From Hippopus hippopus (lineage: Eukaryota > Mollusca > Bivalvia > Cardiida > Cardiidae), in NCBI GenBank assembly GCA_946811185.2, contig OX328102.1:12215194-12279193 (forward strand): DNA of 64,000 bases, written 5' to 3'. The notes beneath the pieces are model-generated. The model saw only the letters and a program-made list of their open reading frames with translations. It made no database searches and was not told where the DNA came from. Position 1 is the stretch's first letter. Every line of letters starts with the position of its first letter. Shown piece by piece: positions 9,769 to 17,975 of this stretch. The position numbers and the translations under genes were made by a program.

Positions 9769-10062
9769 ATGGACGATCTTCGGAAGTCTGTTCGAAATTT
9801 AATGAGAGTGGCAGAGTCCCTCTCATTAAAATTAGATAGGGTGAACGAGCAACTCAATCAGATAATAGAGAAGGAAGAAAGGACACCACCGCCGGCAGTC
9901 AACAAGGAGAAGTTCGTCATCCCAGAGACGGAGTGCTGGGATGACGACAACGAACCGCCGTTTTCACTCCAGTACGATCTCGACGAGCAGCAGTTGGCGA
10001 GATTGAGGAGGAGGGCAGCAAGCAGCTGCCCAGCCTGTAGGAAAGTTGGAGGATGTGCGTAA
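9769..10062 (+). CDS. LRKS-family cassette protein (97 aa), short form
   Basis: Not a known family. The N-terminal ~35 residues (DLRKSVRNLMR... LKLDRVNEQLNQI) look like a coiled coil. A short Pro-rich linker, a conserved acidic/aromatic block CWDDDNEPPFSL (about 55-66) and a basic helix (ARLRRR) follow. The C-terminal zinc-like tail is CPACRKVGGCA. The copy B homologues (39350-39778 and 52192-52620) are 142 aa and contain an extra ~45 residues that look like an internal duplication of the VNxxxxVIP...CWDDD block. Copy A has one copy of this gene; copy B has two because it lies in the terminal repeats. It is open and unbroken despite the age of copy A. Confidence 0.75.
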   Translation: MDDLRKSVRNLMRVAESLSLKLDRVNEQLNQIIEKEERTPPPAVNKEKFVIPETECWDDDNEPPFSLQYDLDEQQLARLRRRAASSCPACRKVGGCA

Positions 10063-10087
10063 AAACACAGCCTCCAAAAAACAGAAC

Positions 10088-10103
10088 AGCCCTTTTCAGG
10101 GCT
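10088..10103 (+). terminator. Histone-type 3' stem-loop
   Basis: AGCCCT-TTTC-AGGGCT, 25 nt after the stop codon at 10062, followed by ATCCA. A weakened purine element (AACGAAACTG) and GATCTTTCTTTCAAATTGTCAA follow. Confidence 0.8.
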
Positions 10104-10149
10104 ATCCATCACAACGAAACTGCGATCTTTCTTTCAAATTGTCAAGTCA

Positions 10150-10375
10150 GTCGGATCAAATCCAAAAGAGAAAAAAAAAAAAAAAAAAAAAAAGACTAAG
10201 TCTAACCCATGCCCTCCGATTTTTTCTCTAACCAACAAAAGAAAGAAGTCTAAGTCCAATCCCAGACCTCTGCTCTGAGACAGTGTAGGGATTAAGATCA
10301 CACTGTATTCCGTACCAAAAAAAAAAAAAAAGTCTAAGTCCAAACCCAGCCCCTAGCTTCTGTCCCAGGCTTAAC
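10150..10375. repeat. Spacer repeat with A-runs and ACAGTGT hairpin
   Basis: Non-coding spacer of the same type as 2640-2815 in the opposite direction: GACTAAGTCTAACCC, GAGACAGTGTAGGG...ACACTGTATTCC, then A-run and GTCTAAGTCCAAACC. It is shared between cassettes of both copies. Confidence 0.6.
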
Positions 10376-10429
10376 AGTTCTTTTACCTTTTTTTCTCCTT
10401 CTATCCTTTACTCAATTGGATAACAAATG

Positions 10430-10500
10430 TAACAAAGCTTCTGATTGGACAACATTAATTTTGAGTCAAAGTAGGTCAATACACCCTGCAAGCTATAAAA
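10430..10500 (+). promoter_or_regulatory. Cassette promoter
   Basis: CTTCTGATTGGACAAC (inverted CCAAT), TTGAGTCA, AAAGTAGGTCA, 15-nt spacer and TATAAAA (10494-10500), 36 nt before the ATG at 10537. Confidence 0.8.
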
Positions 10501-10536
10501 GCATTGCTTCTTATAGAGTTAAGTCGAACTATCATA

Positions 10537-10677
10537 ATGTTTGGGTTAACAATTTTCCTCACATTGGTTAACTACTTAGAAGAATGGGAACGTATTAGAC
10601 GTATAAGACATGAAGTTAACCATCTGATCCAGTTACTAAATGCAATGGAAAGTGTGGAGAAAAAGAGAGGAGGTTAA
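10537..10677 (+). CDS. MFGLT 46-aa micro-protein
   Basis: A 46-codon gene, real because the same protein is encoded at 41174-41314 in copy B with many conservative changes and the same length. Residues 1-14 (MFGLTIFLTLVNYL) are hydrophobic and could be a membrane anchor or amphipathic helix. Residues 15-36 (EEWERIRRIRHEVNHLIQLLN) form a strongly charged helix with heptad spacing, and the tail is basic. It has its own promoter and stem-loop, so it is an independent transcription unit rather than an upstream ORF. Function unknown. Confidence 0.75.
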   Translation: MFGLTIFLTLVNYLEEWERIRRIRHEVNHLIQLLNAMESVEKKRGG

Positions 10678-10695
10678 AAGATAGCCTGCACAAAC

Positions 10696-10730
10696 AGCCC
10701 TTTTCAGGGCTACCCAGTACCAAGAAAGAG
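10696..10730 (+). terminator. Histone-type stem-loop plus CAAGAAAGAG
   Basis: AGCCCT-TTTC-AGGGCT (10696-10711) with the 3' flank ACCCA, then CAAGAAAGAG at 10721-10730 and GTGATCTTTTCTTTCAAATTG. This is the closest match in the window to the full histone 3' end arrangement. Three further TCTTTC(TTTC)AAATTGTCA copies lie at 10736-10895. Confidence 0.9.
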
Positions 10731-11135
10731 TGATCTTTTCTTTCAAATTGTCAATTTCTCTAAAAGAGATACACTCCAAAAGAGCCAATCTTTCTTCAAA
10801 TTGTCATTTTTTTAAGTTCACTAGCATGAAAGAGTCAATCTTTGCCATTTTTCAAGTTCACTCCAAAAGATTAATCTTTCTTTCAAATTGTCAATATCTC
10901 TAAAAGATATACACTTCAAAAAAAAAAAAAAAAAAAGTCTAACCCATACCCTCCGATTTTTTTCTCTAACCAACAAAAGAAAAAAGTCTAAGTCCTACAC
11001 CATTTTCTATGCCCGAGAAAGAAATTTTTCCAGAACATATCCAAGAACAGCCAATAAAAAGCATAGCTCTAGGTCTAAAAAACTAGTTCTAAAAAAACTA
11101 GTTCTAAAAACTAGATCTAAACTAGATCTAAAATA

Positions 11136-12551
11136 TACTCAGCGTCAGTGAAAAGTCACCAGATACTAAAGTTGAATAATTTTCACCTTGCCACAAGAGA
11201 GAAATTTTCAATTATGTTGAACGTTATTATACTCATTTCCCGACCCATATCTGACAAATTTCACGTGCTTGCTCATCTGAGTAGTCCATCTTTATTTGCA
11301 CGTGCAAAAGTGAATTCTAATTAATTTTCTGAAGGCAAACTATCCAAAGTTCACTTTCTTTTCGTCATTCGAAAGTGCAACACAGTTCCAACAAAAATCG
11401 AGATTTTGTGTTCCCATAACATTAAATATGGGACGTTTAAATGAAGTTCAACGTCACCGTGCGTTAGGAATGGTTGATGGCGGACTATCATACCGCGAAG
11501 TAGGCCGAAGAATGGGTTGTTCGCATAAAACCATGTTGAAACTCGTTCAAAGGAACGAAGAGACAGGCGCCGTGAATGACAGACAACGCCCGGGACGCCA
11601 AAGGGTTACGTCGCATCGTCAGTATTGTGTCATCTTCGGGATCGGTTCAGAACATCCGTCCTAACGGCTCGGGAAACTATTGCAATAACTAATCAGCGCA
11701 TTAGTGCATCCACAGTTAGACGGCGCTTACGCGACAGTGACATTAGGAGCTACAAGGCGTATAGGGGTAATGTTCTGACGCCAGTGCGAAGACAAAACGG
11801 CTACAATTAGTGCATGCAGCATCTGCGATGGACACGACGTCAGTGGCAAGGTGTTTTGTTCACAGATGAGTCTAGATTCTGCATAGACATGAACGACGGT
11901 CGTGCAAGGGTGTGGCGACGTCGTGGCGAACGCTATGCAAATTGTTGTGTACGAGAGGCTTCACGTTGGGGAGGAGGAAGTGTGATGGTGTGGGGCGGTA
12001 TTTCTTGGCGCTACAGGACACCTCTTGTGGTAATTGATGGAAATCTGAATGGCAGACGATATACTGATGAGGTATTGCAGCCAGTGGTATTGCCTTTTTT
12101 AAGAAACCACGCCGATGTTACGCTTTTTTAACAAGATAACGCTAGACCTCATGCAGCAAGATTGACAACAAACTTTCTTGGACAAAATAATGTGCAACTT
12201 TTACCCTAGCCTGCTTTCTCCTCTGATTTGAGTCCCATAGAACATTTATGGGACAAGCTAGGACGTCGCGTGTTTGACGGCAGACGACGTATTCATAACT
12301 GCCAGCAGCTGATTCAGGCACTAACCAGAGAGTGGGAGGCGATCCCTCAGTACAGAATCCAACGTTTGATTCGCAGTATGAGGCGCAGATGTCAAGCAAC
12401 TCTGGATGTTCATGGAGGACACACGCGATACTGGTATTTGTAACATTTGATTTAAAGGTAGTCATTTACCAACTTTCAGGAATTATGCCCTTTCATCAAT
12501 CCAGAGTAAATTTTGATTGACTACCTGGTGACTTTTCATTGACGCTGAGTA
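11136..12551 (+). mobile_element. Tc1/mariner-type transposon inside copy A
   Basis: The ends are inverted repeats starting TACTCAGCGTCAGTGAAAAG and its near-perfect complement at 12522-12551, flanked by TA on both sides (11134-11135 and 12552-12553). The uninterrupted sister sequence in the left arm near 1270 has a single TA at the same place, which proves insertion after the inverted repeat formed. Confidence 0.9.
11428..12443 (+). pseudogene. Tc1-like transposase, broken
   Basis: The N-terminal helix-turn-helix region runs from MGRLNEVQRHRALGM to GRRMGCSHKTMLKL (11428-11560). A GRPGRQR hook follows, then a frame change near 11630. The catalytic triad is visible as D in FTDESRF (about 11855), D in QDNARPH (about 12135) and E in LSPIEHLWD (about 12235), spacing that fits a DD34E Tc1 family enzyme. 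Stops occur at 11808-11810, 12129-12131 and 12206-12208. It normally cuts and pastes its own element at TA. This copy cannot make a full protein. Confidence 0.9.
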
Positions 12552-12699
12552 TATAGTTAAAAAAAAGCGTAGATCACATTGGCGAGGATCAAAAGTTAGG
12601 GGGAAAAAAGTTTCGATAGATTCAGGGGATAAAGGGTATTTCATCAATATTTTCTTTTCCTTTAAGGGTTAAGGGTCACACTTTAAAAAAAGTTCATTG

Positions 12700-12931
12700 A
12701 TAGCTGAGAATGGAACTTAGCATGAAAAGCTGACGCGGGAAATTATAGGATTAAATGACGTCACGCTCCAACCAATCACGGCTTCTATTTAGCGCAACGT
12801 TCATTCTGATTGGACTGACGTTGCACACCACCCCAAGCCCGCAAAGTCCGCAAAGCTTGCAGCGACGGTAAAGAAATCATTCGACTCTCAGCTCTCGAGT
12901 AGTGCGGATAAGCAACCACTAGCGGAAAAAA
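12700..12931 (+). promoter_or_regulatory. CRE/CCAAT promoter of the 12932 gene
   Basis: TGACGTCA (12755-12762), CCAACCAATCACGG and a second ATTCTGATTGGAC lie upstream of a weak TATTTA box. Unlike the other cassettes there is no AGGTCA module. The same promoter drives the gene at the left end of the copy. Confidence 0.6.
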
Positions 12932-13248
12932 ATGGAGCAGATAAATAATCAACTAGCTGAGGCTCTCCAAGCCTATCTGAATGCCGGCGAGCAGCTATTG
13001 GTACTAAACAACAGAGTTGTAGAAGGAATAACATACAAGAGATCAAAAGACAGCTAGATCGAATACCTCAACCGTACAAAGATCTCGGTGAGCGATTACT
13101 TGAACTGTATTTACAGACAATGCCTGATGTTATTTTGGTCGATGTCGAATTCAGAAGGAAGGTTATTTTCAACGGCGAAACATTAACAATCACAAGAAGA
13201 ATCGGTGCATGTCCCATCTGTCGGGCAAATTTCGGATGCTGCCACTGA
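12932..13248 (+). pseudogene. MEQ-family cassette protein, one frameshift
   Basis: Homologue of the intact 99-aa protein at 40478-40777. It begins MEQINNQLAEALQAYL, shifts frame near 13028 and then follows the homologue to the C-terminus (PDVILVDVEFRRKVIFNG, then CPICRANFGCCH). The family has an N-terminal helix, a DVILVD segment and a Cys/His tail of the form CPxC...GCCH, which resembles the tail of the LRKS family. Function unknown. It reads outward toward the right end of the element and has a strong stem-loop at 13305. Confidence 0.7.
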
Positions 13249-13304
13249 AAGGAGAGAAAAAAAAAAAAAAAAAAACCAAGACGAGAAGGCAAAACAGAAA
13301 AAAC

Positions 13305-13340
13305 AGCCCTTTTCAGGGCTAACCCACTACCAAGAAAGAG
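13305..13340 (+). terminator. Histone-type stem-loop plus CAAGAAAGAG
   Basis: AGCCCT-TTTC-AGGGCT (13305-13320), flank AACCCA, and CAAGAAAGAG at 13331-13340. CGATCTTTCTTTCAAATTGTCAA follows. Confidence 0.9.
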
Positions 13341-13429
13341 CGATCTTTCTTTCAAATTGTCAATTTTTCAAGTTCAGTCCAAGAAAGAGTAATCTTTCTT
13401 CAAAATCAGTCAGATCATATCCAAAGAAA

Positions 13430-13915
13430 AGTCTAAGCCCAACCCATGTCCTCTGTCCCAAACACAATGAAAAAAGTCTTAAGTTCGATCCCAAAACCCT
13501 GGCCTCTCACAAAAAAGACTTAGTCAAAACCCAATCCCTGCCCTCTGCCCGAAACATAATGAAAATAAGTCTAAGTTCAATCCCAGACCTTTGCTCTGAG
13601 ACAGTGTGGGGATCAAGATCACACTGTATTTCGTACCAAAAAAAAAAAAAAACGTCCAAGTCCAAACCCAGCCCCTAGCTTCTCCCAAAAAATCATTGGA
13701 AGAAAAACTAAGTCTTCATAACACGATCTTTTACCCTTTTTTCTCCTTCTATCCTTTACTCAGTCGGATAAAAAATGTAACGAAGCTTCTGATTGGATTA
13801 CGTTAATTCTGAGTCAAAGAACGAGCCTTTTGATTGGCTTAACAATTTTTTACCGTTTTTTTTTTATCCTTCTGTCCTTTACTCAGTTGGATAAAAAATT
13901 TAACAAAACTTTTCC
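13430..13915. repeat. Spacer repeats and promoter remnants
   Basis: CTAAGTCCAA/A-run spacer with the ACAGTGT...ACACTGT motif, then two copies of TTTTTCTCCTTCTATCCTTTACTCAG followed by GAAGCTTCTGATTGG and TTCTGAGTCAAAG. This resembles cassette promoters without a gene behind them. Confidence 0.5.
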
Positions 13916-14979
13916 ACAGCATTTTTTGCCTGGGGAAAACCCATCATAGATAGGCAGGCTACCCTTAACCTTTGCCAGAGGGAAAAACTGGCTGTATCTT
14001 CCCCGAAGAACAAAAACACGGAAAATTGTCCAACTCCAATTTGCCTAAGAAAACCCATCTCAGCTAGGTAAATTGGACCCAGTTACCCTTCCAAGGAGTC
14101 CCTTCTAGCTAGAGTCAGCAAAAATTGACTAAGTCCCACGCCAAATTTACCTGGAGAAACCCATCATAGATATCCATCCTTTTTCTCAGTAGTCACCAAA
14201 GATCCCTCACTATCTCCAGTTTTCCATTCCACAGGACTCCAATCCAAGTGCAAAAGTCAGTCTCGGAATAGGGAAAACCTGACACAAGGGAGAAAACTCT
14301 TTACTGACTAAAAGCTTTTCCCCGTCCAGTAGAAAATTGCACACCAATTTTGCCTTAAAAAAACCCATCTCAGCTAGGTAAACTGGGTCCCAGTTAGCCT
14401 TCCAAGGAGTTCCTTCTAGCTAGAGTCAGCAAAAATTGTCTAAGTCGGACACCAATTTTGTCTAAGGAAACCTATCATAGGTAGACACCCTCACCCTCTC
14501 CAAAGAGCACAGAAATCACTGAAAATTGGCTAAGTCTCACACCAGTTTTGCCTGAACCCACCCTCGGATACTATGTACCAACCTCCTCTCAGGATCGCAA
14601 ACATAGGAATCTAAAATAAATCCCACTCAGGGTAGGGAACCTGGGGATCAAAAAATCAAAGCACGGACTGAATCATGGGGTAGAATGGGTCAGTCACTCA
14701 TTTTTGTACCTAGATTGACTACCCTCGGGTAGGCAATCTAGGTACAAACCCACTCAGGGGAGAGAGCCTAGGGACCAAATTCGTTTCTATGGTTACCAAA
14801 AAAATCCTACCCATGATGCCTAAGCTGTTTCTAAAAATAGCAACATGTTACTAAAAATAGAACTCTTGTACCCATTTTGCTTACCCGGGGGTAAGCAAAC
14901 TGGGTACGAAACACCACAAATCCCACTCAGGGTAAGGAGCCTGGTAAGAGACGTACCCAGGCTCATTCCCTTTACTACT
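13916..14979. repeat. Right terminal region of copy A
   Basis: Non-coding terminal repeat sequence. It has direct duplications (14040-14150 with 14345-14470, sharing CCCATCTCAGCTAGGTAAA and CCTTCTAGCTAGAGTCAGC) and CCCACTCAGGGTA motifs. Two perfect-to-near-perfect foldbacks are centred on TACCC/GGGTA (14706-14745 and 14868-14907). The end is TTTACTACT at 14979. Confidence 0.7.
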
Positions 14980-15185
14980 GATGTTTTCAAAAGGCTTTTG
15001 AAAGAATTACAAAAGTTCTATCCCTTTGGTATGAAATGTTTTTTGATCGTTAAGATTTAGCTAAAATCATAATTTTGCACAGGGGAGATACTTTAATAGG
15101 TCAAAATATGTCTGGTCACTGAAAATCATTCTTTTTCTATATCTTTTTCAAAGGGAATTGACTTTTGTAGGCACAAGATATGCTT
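14980..15185. repeat. Host dispersed repeat abutting copy A
   Basis: Matches 16813-16990 from GATGTTTTCAAAAGG onward, which defines the copy A/host junction. If the element makes 6-bp duplications, GATGTT would be the right one. Its left mate lies outside the window. Confidence 0.7.
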
Positions 15186-15194
15186 TGCTATTTG

Positions 15195-15290
15195 TTAAGT
15201 TTGGCAGAGCCCTGTGGTGCAGTTGGCAGTGCAAATGACTTGAAACCAGGGGGGTCGATAACTTATGTCCCCAGCTTGCCTTTTTTTTTT
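15195..15290 (+). repeat. tRNA-derived SINE fragment
   Basis: GCAGAGCCCTGTGGTGCAGTTGGCAG resembles an A-box region and GGGGGGTCGATAACT a weak B-box. No intact tRNA fold is present. Confidence 0.4.
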
Positions 15291-15453
15291 CTTTTTTGAG
15301 GACTGACAATATTCATTGCAACAGGATTCATTCCTTTCTCACCGTTGATCGTTGTTTCAAAGATAATGTAGGAAAGTAGCCAGTGGCTTTGCAAGGTTAT
15401 TGTGCAAAGTACTGGTAAAGAAATTCCAGCAAATCGCTGGCTACCTAAATATG

Positions 15454-16313
15454 AAAAAAAACAAGAGGGCCATTGACCTTGAAGCGCTCACCGGAATAAA
15501 GTTGTCTGAGATTGATAAAATTGAAGAGATCCAGTTTTTGATGTAACACACATGAGTGTTAGTGACCTACTTTTCGCACGAGATATAACCAAGACAAACT
15601 TGCTGACCAAGTTTCATGAGTATCATAAGAAACTGTGGCCTCTAGAGTGCACACAAGGTTTTACTAAGATTTGCCCACTTTTTCACCCGAAGTGATCCAA
15701 TTTCAAACTTGTCCGAGATATCATTAAGAAAAACATTCTTACCAAGATTCATGAGTATCACTCTGAAAATGTAGCCTCGAGAGTGCACACAAGGTTTTTC
15801 TAATATTTGACCCAGTGACCTACTTTTTTTAACCGAAGTGACCTAATTTCAAACTTGTCTTAAATGTCATCACGACAAACATTCTAAGCAAGATTCATGA
15901 GTATCAGACAGATATTGTGGCCTTGAGAGTGCACACAAGGCTTTTCAAAGATTTAGCCAGGTGACCTTCTTTTTGTCCCAATGTGACCCAATTCAAAAGT
16001 TGTCTGAGATATCATTAAGACAAACATTATGACCAGGTTTTATGAGTATCAGGTTGAGAATGTAGCCTGTAGAGTGCACAAAAGAATTTTTTTCAGATTT
16101 GACCTGGTAACCTACTTTTTGACACGCTGTGACCGAATTTTGAACTTGTCGGAGATATTATCAAGACAAACATTCTGAGTATGTTTCATGAGTATTGTAC
16201 TGAAAAGTATCTTCTAGAGTGCACACAAGGTAATTAATGAAGTTTTGACGATGCACGACGGACACAGCACTATCACAAAAACTCACCTTGAGCACTTTGA
16301 GCTCAGGTGAGCT
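15454..16313. repeat. Satellite-bearing dispersed repeat (ACAAGAGGGCC type)
   Basis: Starts ACAAGAGGGCCATTGACC and ends TTGAGCTCAGGTGAGCT. It has about five diverged ~130-bp units inside (TGACCTACTTTTT, TCxGAGATATCATxAAGACAAACATTCT, GAGTGCACACAAGG). A second copy is at 32704-34009. Bases 16314-16812 show nothing recognisable. Confidence 0.75.
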
Positions 16314-16812
16314 GATTATGTTGAAAAAGGTGTTGAACAATATACAAACAAATCTTGAACGTCATTTAGAAGAGTTATGAAAACAATAGCAGAACACATA
16401 ATATATTTACTAGCACTCTGGTACCAAAGGTGCTCTCGGCTTCCTAACCAAACAGAAAGCTTTTAATTGTAATATGTGCAAGGTATGATAATTATCTGAT
16501 TATGACAATGCTTACTTATCGAGCAGTTATGAAAATTTAAGACATGATAACAAGACCAGCATTACCATTGAGTACGATTTCAAAACTTCAAATTGTAGCC
16601 AAAAATAATAATCAGAGCACTGACGCACTGAAGGCATCGGGTTTTTAACAAATACCTGGCTGATTCTTTTCTCTGCAGAGATTAACTTTATTTATGACTT
16701 AAACACTATTTTATATATAACTCTATCCTAGTACAACAGATAAAAAAGATTAAACAAAAATTTCACTGAATGACACTAAAACGTTGTCGATAACAAGTAA
16801 TTGCTTGTGTTC

Positions 16813-16985
16813 AAGTGATGTTTTCAAAAGGCCTTTGAAAGAATTACAAAAGCTCTATCCTATTGGTATGAAATGTTTTTTATCGTTAAAATTTAGCTAA
16901 AATCATAAAATGCAAGTTTTAGAACAATTTTGCACAGGGGAGATACTTTAATAGGTCAAAATCCCTCCAATCACTGAAAATCATA
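16813..16985. repeat. Uninterrupted relative of the copy A flank
   Basis: Second copy of the sequence at 14980-15180 (GATGTTTTCAAAAGGCC through TTTTTCTATA). It lacks any viral sequence on its left, so it serves as an internal control for the element end at 14979. Confidence 0.7.
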
Positions 16986-17280
16986 CTTTTTCTATATTTT
17001 TGGCAGCAGGTTTACCCCGCTGTCATAGTTCCCACATCACGTGTGCCTGTATATACCGGTTTTCAAAGCCTACTATCTTTATCTAGGTCAAAATTTTTGC
17101 TTCCGGCAGGTTTTTCCTCGATTCACTATGCACAAACAAAACTTGTTTCGTACACTAAACTAAAGAGTTCTGTCTTGAATATTCAAATTTACCAGTTCAG
17201 GCATGATAAGGTAAAAAAGTAACAATAAAATACTCAATTCTGAGATAATTTTGAGAGATTAGTGTATAATATATATATAT
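16986..17280. repeat. Arm A of large inverted repeat, GGCAGCRGG family
   Basis: Begins GGCAGCAGGTTTACCCCGCT. Its reverse complement is at about 26955-27195, and a related copy in direct orientation is at 55862-56010. Confidence 0.7.
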
Positions 17281-17522
17281 AGGCAAAGCCTAAAGGCGAG
17301 CAGCGCTACAAGTTTTTGCTACTTTGATAGAAGGAAATCTCCTGATCAAATGCCTACAAATTGTAGGGGCTAGATCTATTTCAGATTTTCATAATCTCAC
17401 TAAGTTAGAAAATAATTGATGTCTTAATGCAGCAAAGCAATTACTGACAAACCACCAAAAAAGAAGACAAATGTAAAGAAAAAGACCCCCCCCCCCCGAA
17501 AAAAAAGCCCTAAGGTGTTTCC

Positions 17523-17622
17523 ACGTACGGATTCGGCTAAGACTCGAGTAATCCGTAATCGATCGGCTGATAGATGCTGGTTCCCCGCATCGATTATGGA
17601 TTACCCGAGTCTTAGCCCAATC
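17523..17622. repeat. Imperfect palindrome, ~40-bp arms
   Basis: GGCTAAGACTCGAGTAATCC on one arm pairs with GGATTACCCGAGTCTTAGCC on the other around ATCGAT-containing loops. It could be a small foldback element. Confidence 0.6.
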
Positions 17623-17714
17623 TGTACGATGAAAGGCGATGTTACACGAATCCCATTAGGGTGCCCTATCCTTAATGGGCTAGATAGCCCTTTAGAATTT
17701 TTTTAGGTTTCGTG

Positions 17715-17975
17715 CCATTTGTTTGTATTGGAGTTTAACACCAGTTTAATAGTTTGGGTCATTTCATGGCAGTCAGTGTACCTACGCACATGTTTTCTGG
17801 CTTTAATTCTCACAACAGTACCAGCACAACTTTCTTTCCATGCCACTGACAACTTTTTCTCACGTGCATCAGAGGTGAGAGGCAGCAAAATATCACCGGA
17901 AACAAAGATTGCCCCAACCGGTTATCAAAGCCACAACCACCAGGTCACACGTCGGATAAGGTAACCACTAAGCAA
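17715..17975 (-). repeat. Old tRNA-derived SINE
   Basis: Diverged relative of the SINEs at 34500-34832 and 37066-37372. It has TTTAACACCAGTTT, CAGTGTACCTACGCACATG and CTTTCCATGCCACTGAC blocks, with a degenerate tRNA-like head on the minus strand. Confidence 0.55.

Larger units (their letters stand above)
10880..12925. repeat. Right arm of internal inverted repeat of copy A
   Basis: Reverse complement of 573-1510, carrying the Tc1-like insertion at 11136-12551. It contains the spacer and the CRE/CCAAT promoter of the 12932 gene. Confidence 0.75.
1..14979. mobile_element. Copy A of Polinton-like element, left end missing
   Basis: Degraded copy of the same element as 38783-53189. From left to right it holds a broken coiled-coil gene, zinc-ribbon genes, an FFCGL-type gene, gene G, family B DNA polymerase, a CCHC protein and three outward-reading cassette genes. 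The right terminus is TTCCCTTTACTACT ending at 14979. It equals the right terminus of the other copy and then joins sequence whose uninterrupted relative lies at 16813-16985. The left terminus is outside the window. Several genes have frameshifts, and a Tc1-like transposon interrupts the right part. Polinton affinity is inferred from the polymerase and the end structure. No integrase, ATPase, protease or capsid gene is visible. Confidence 0.85.
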
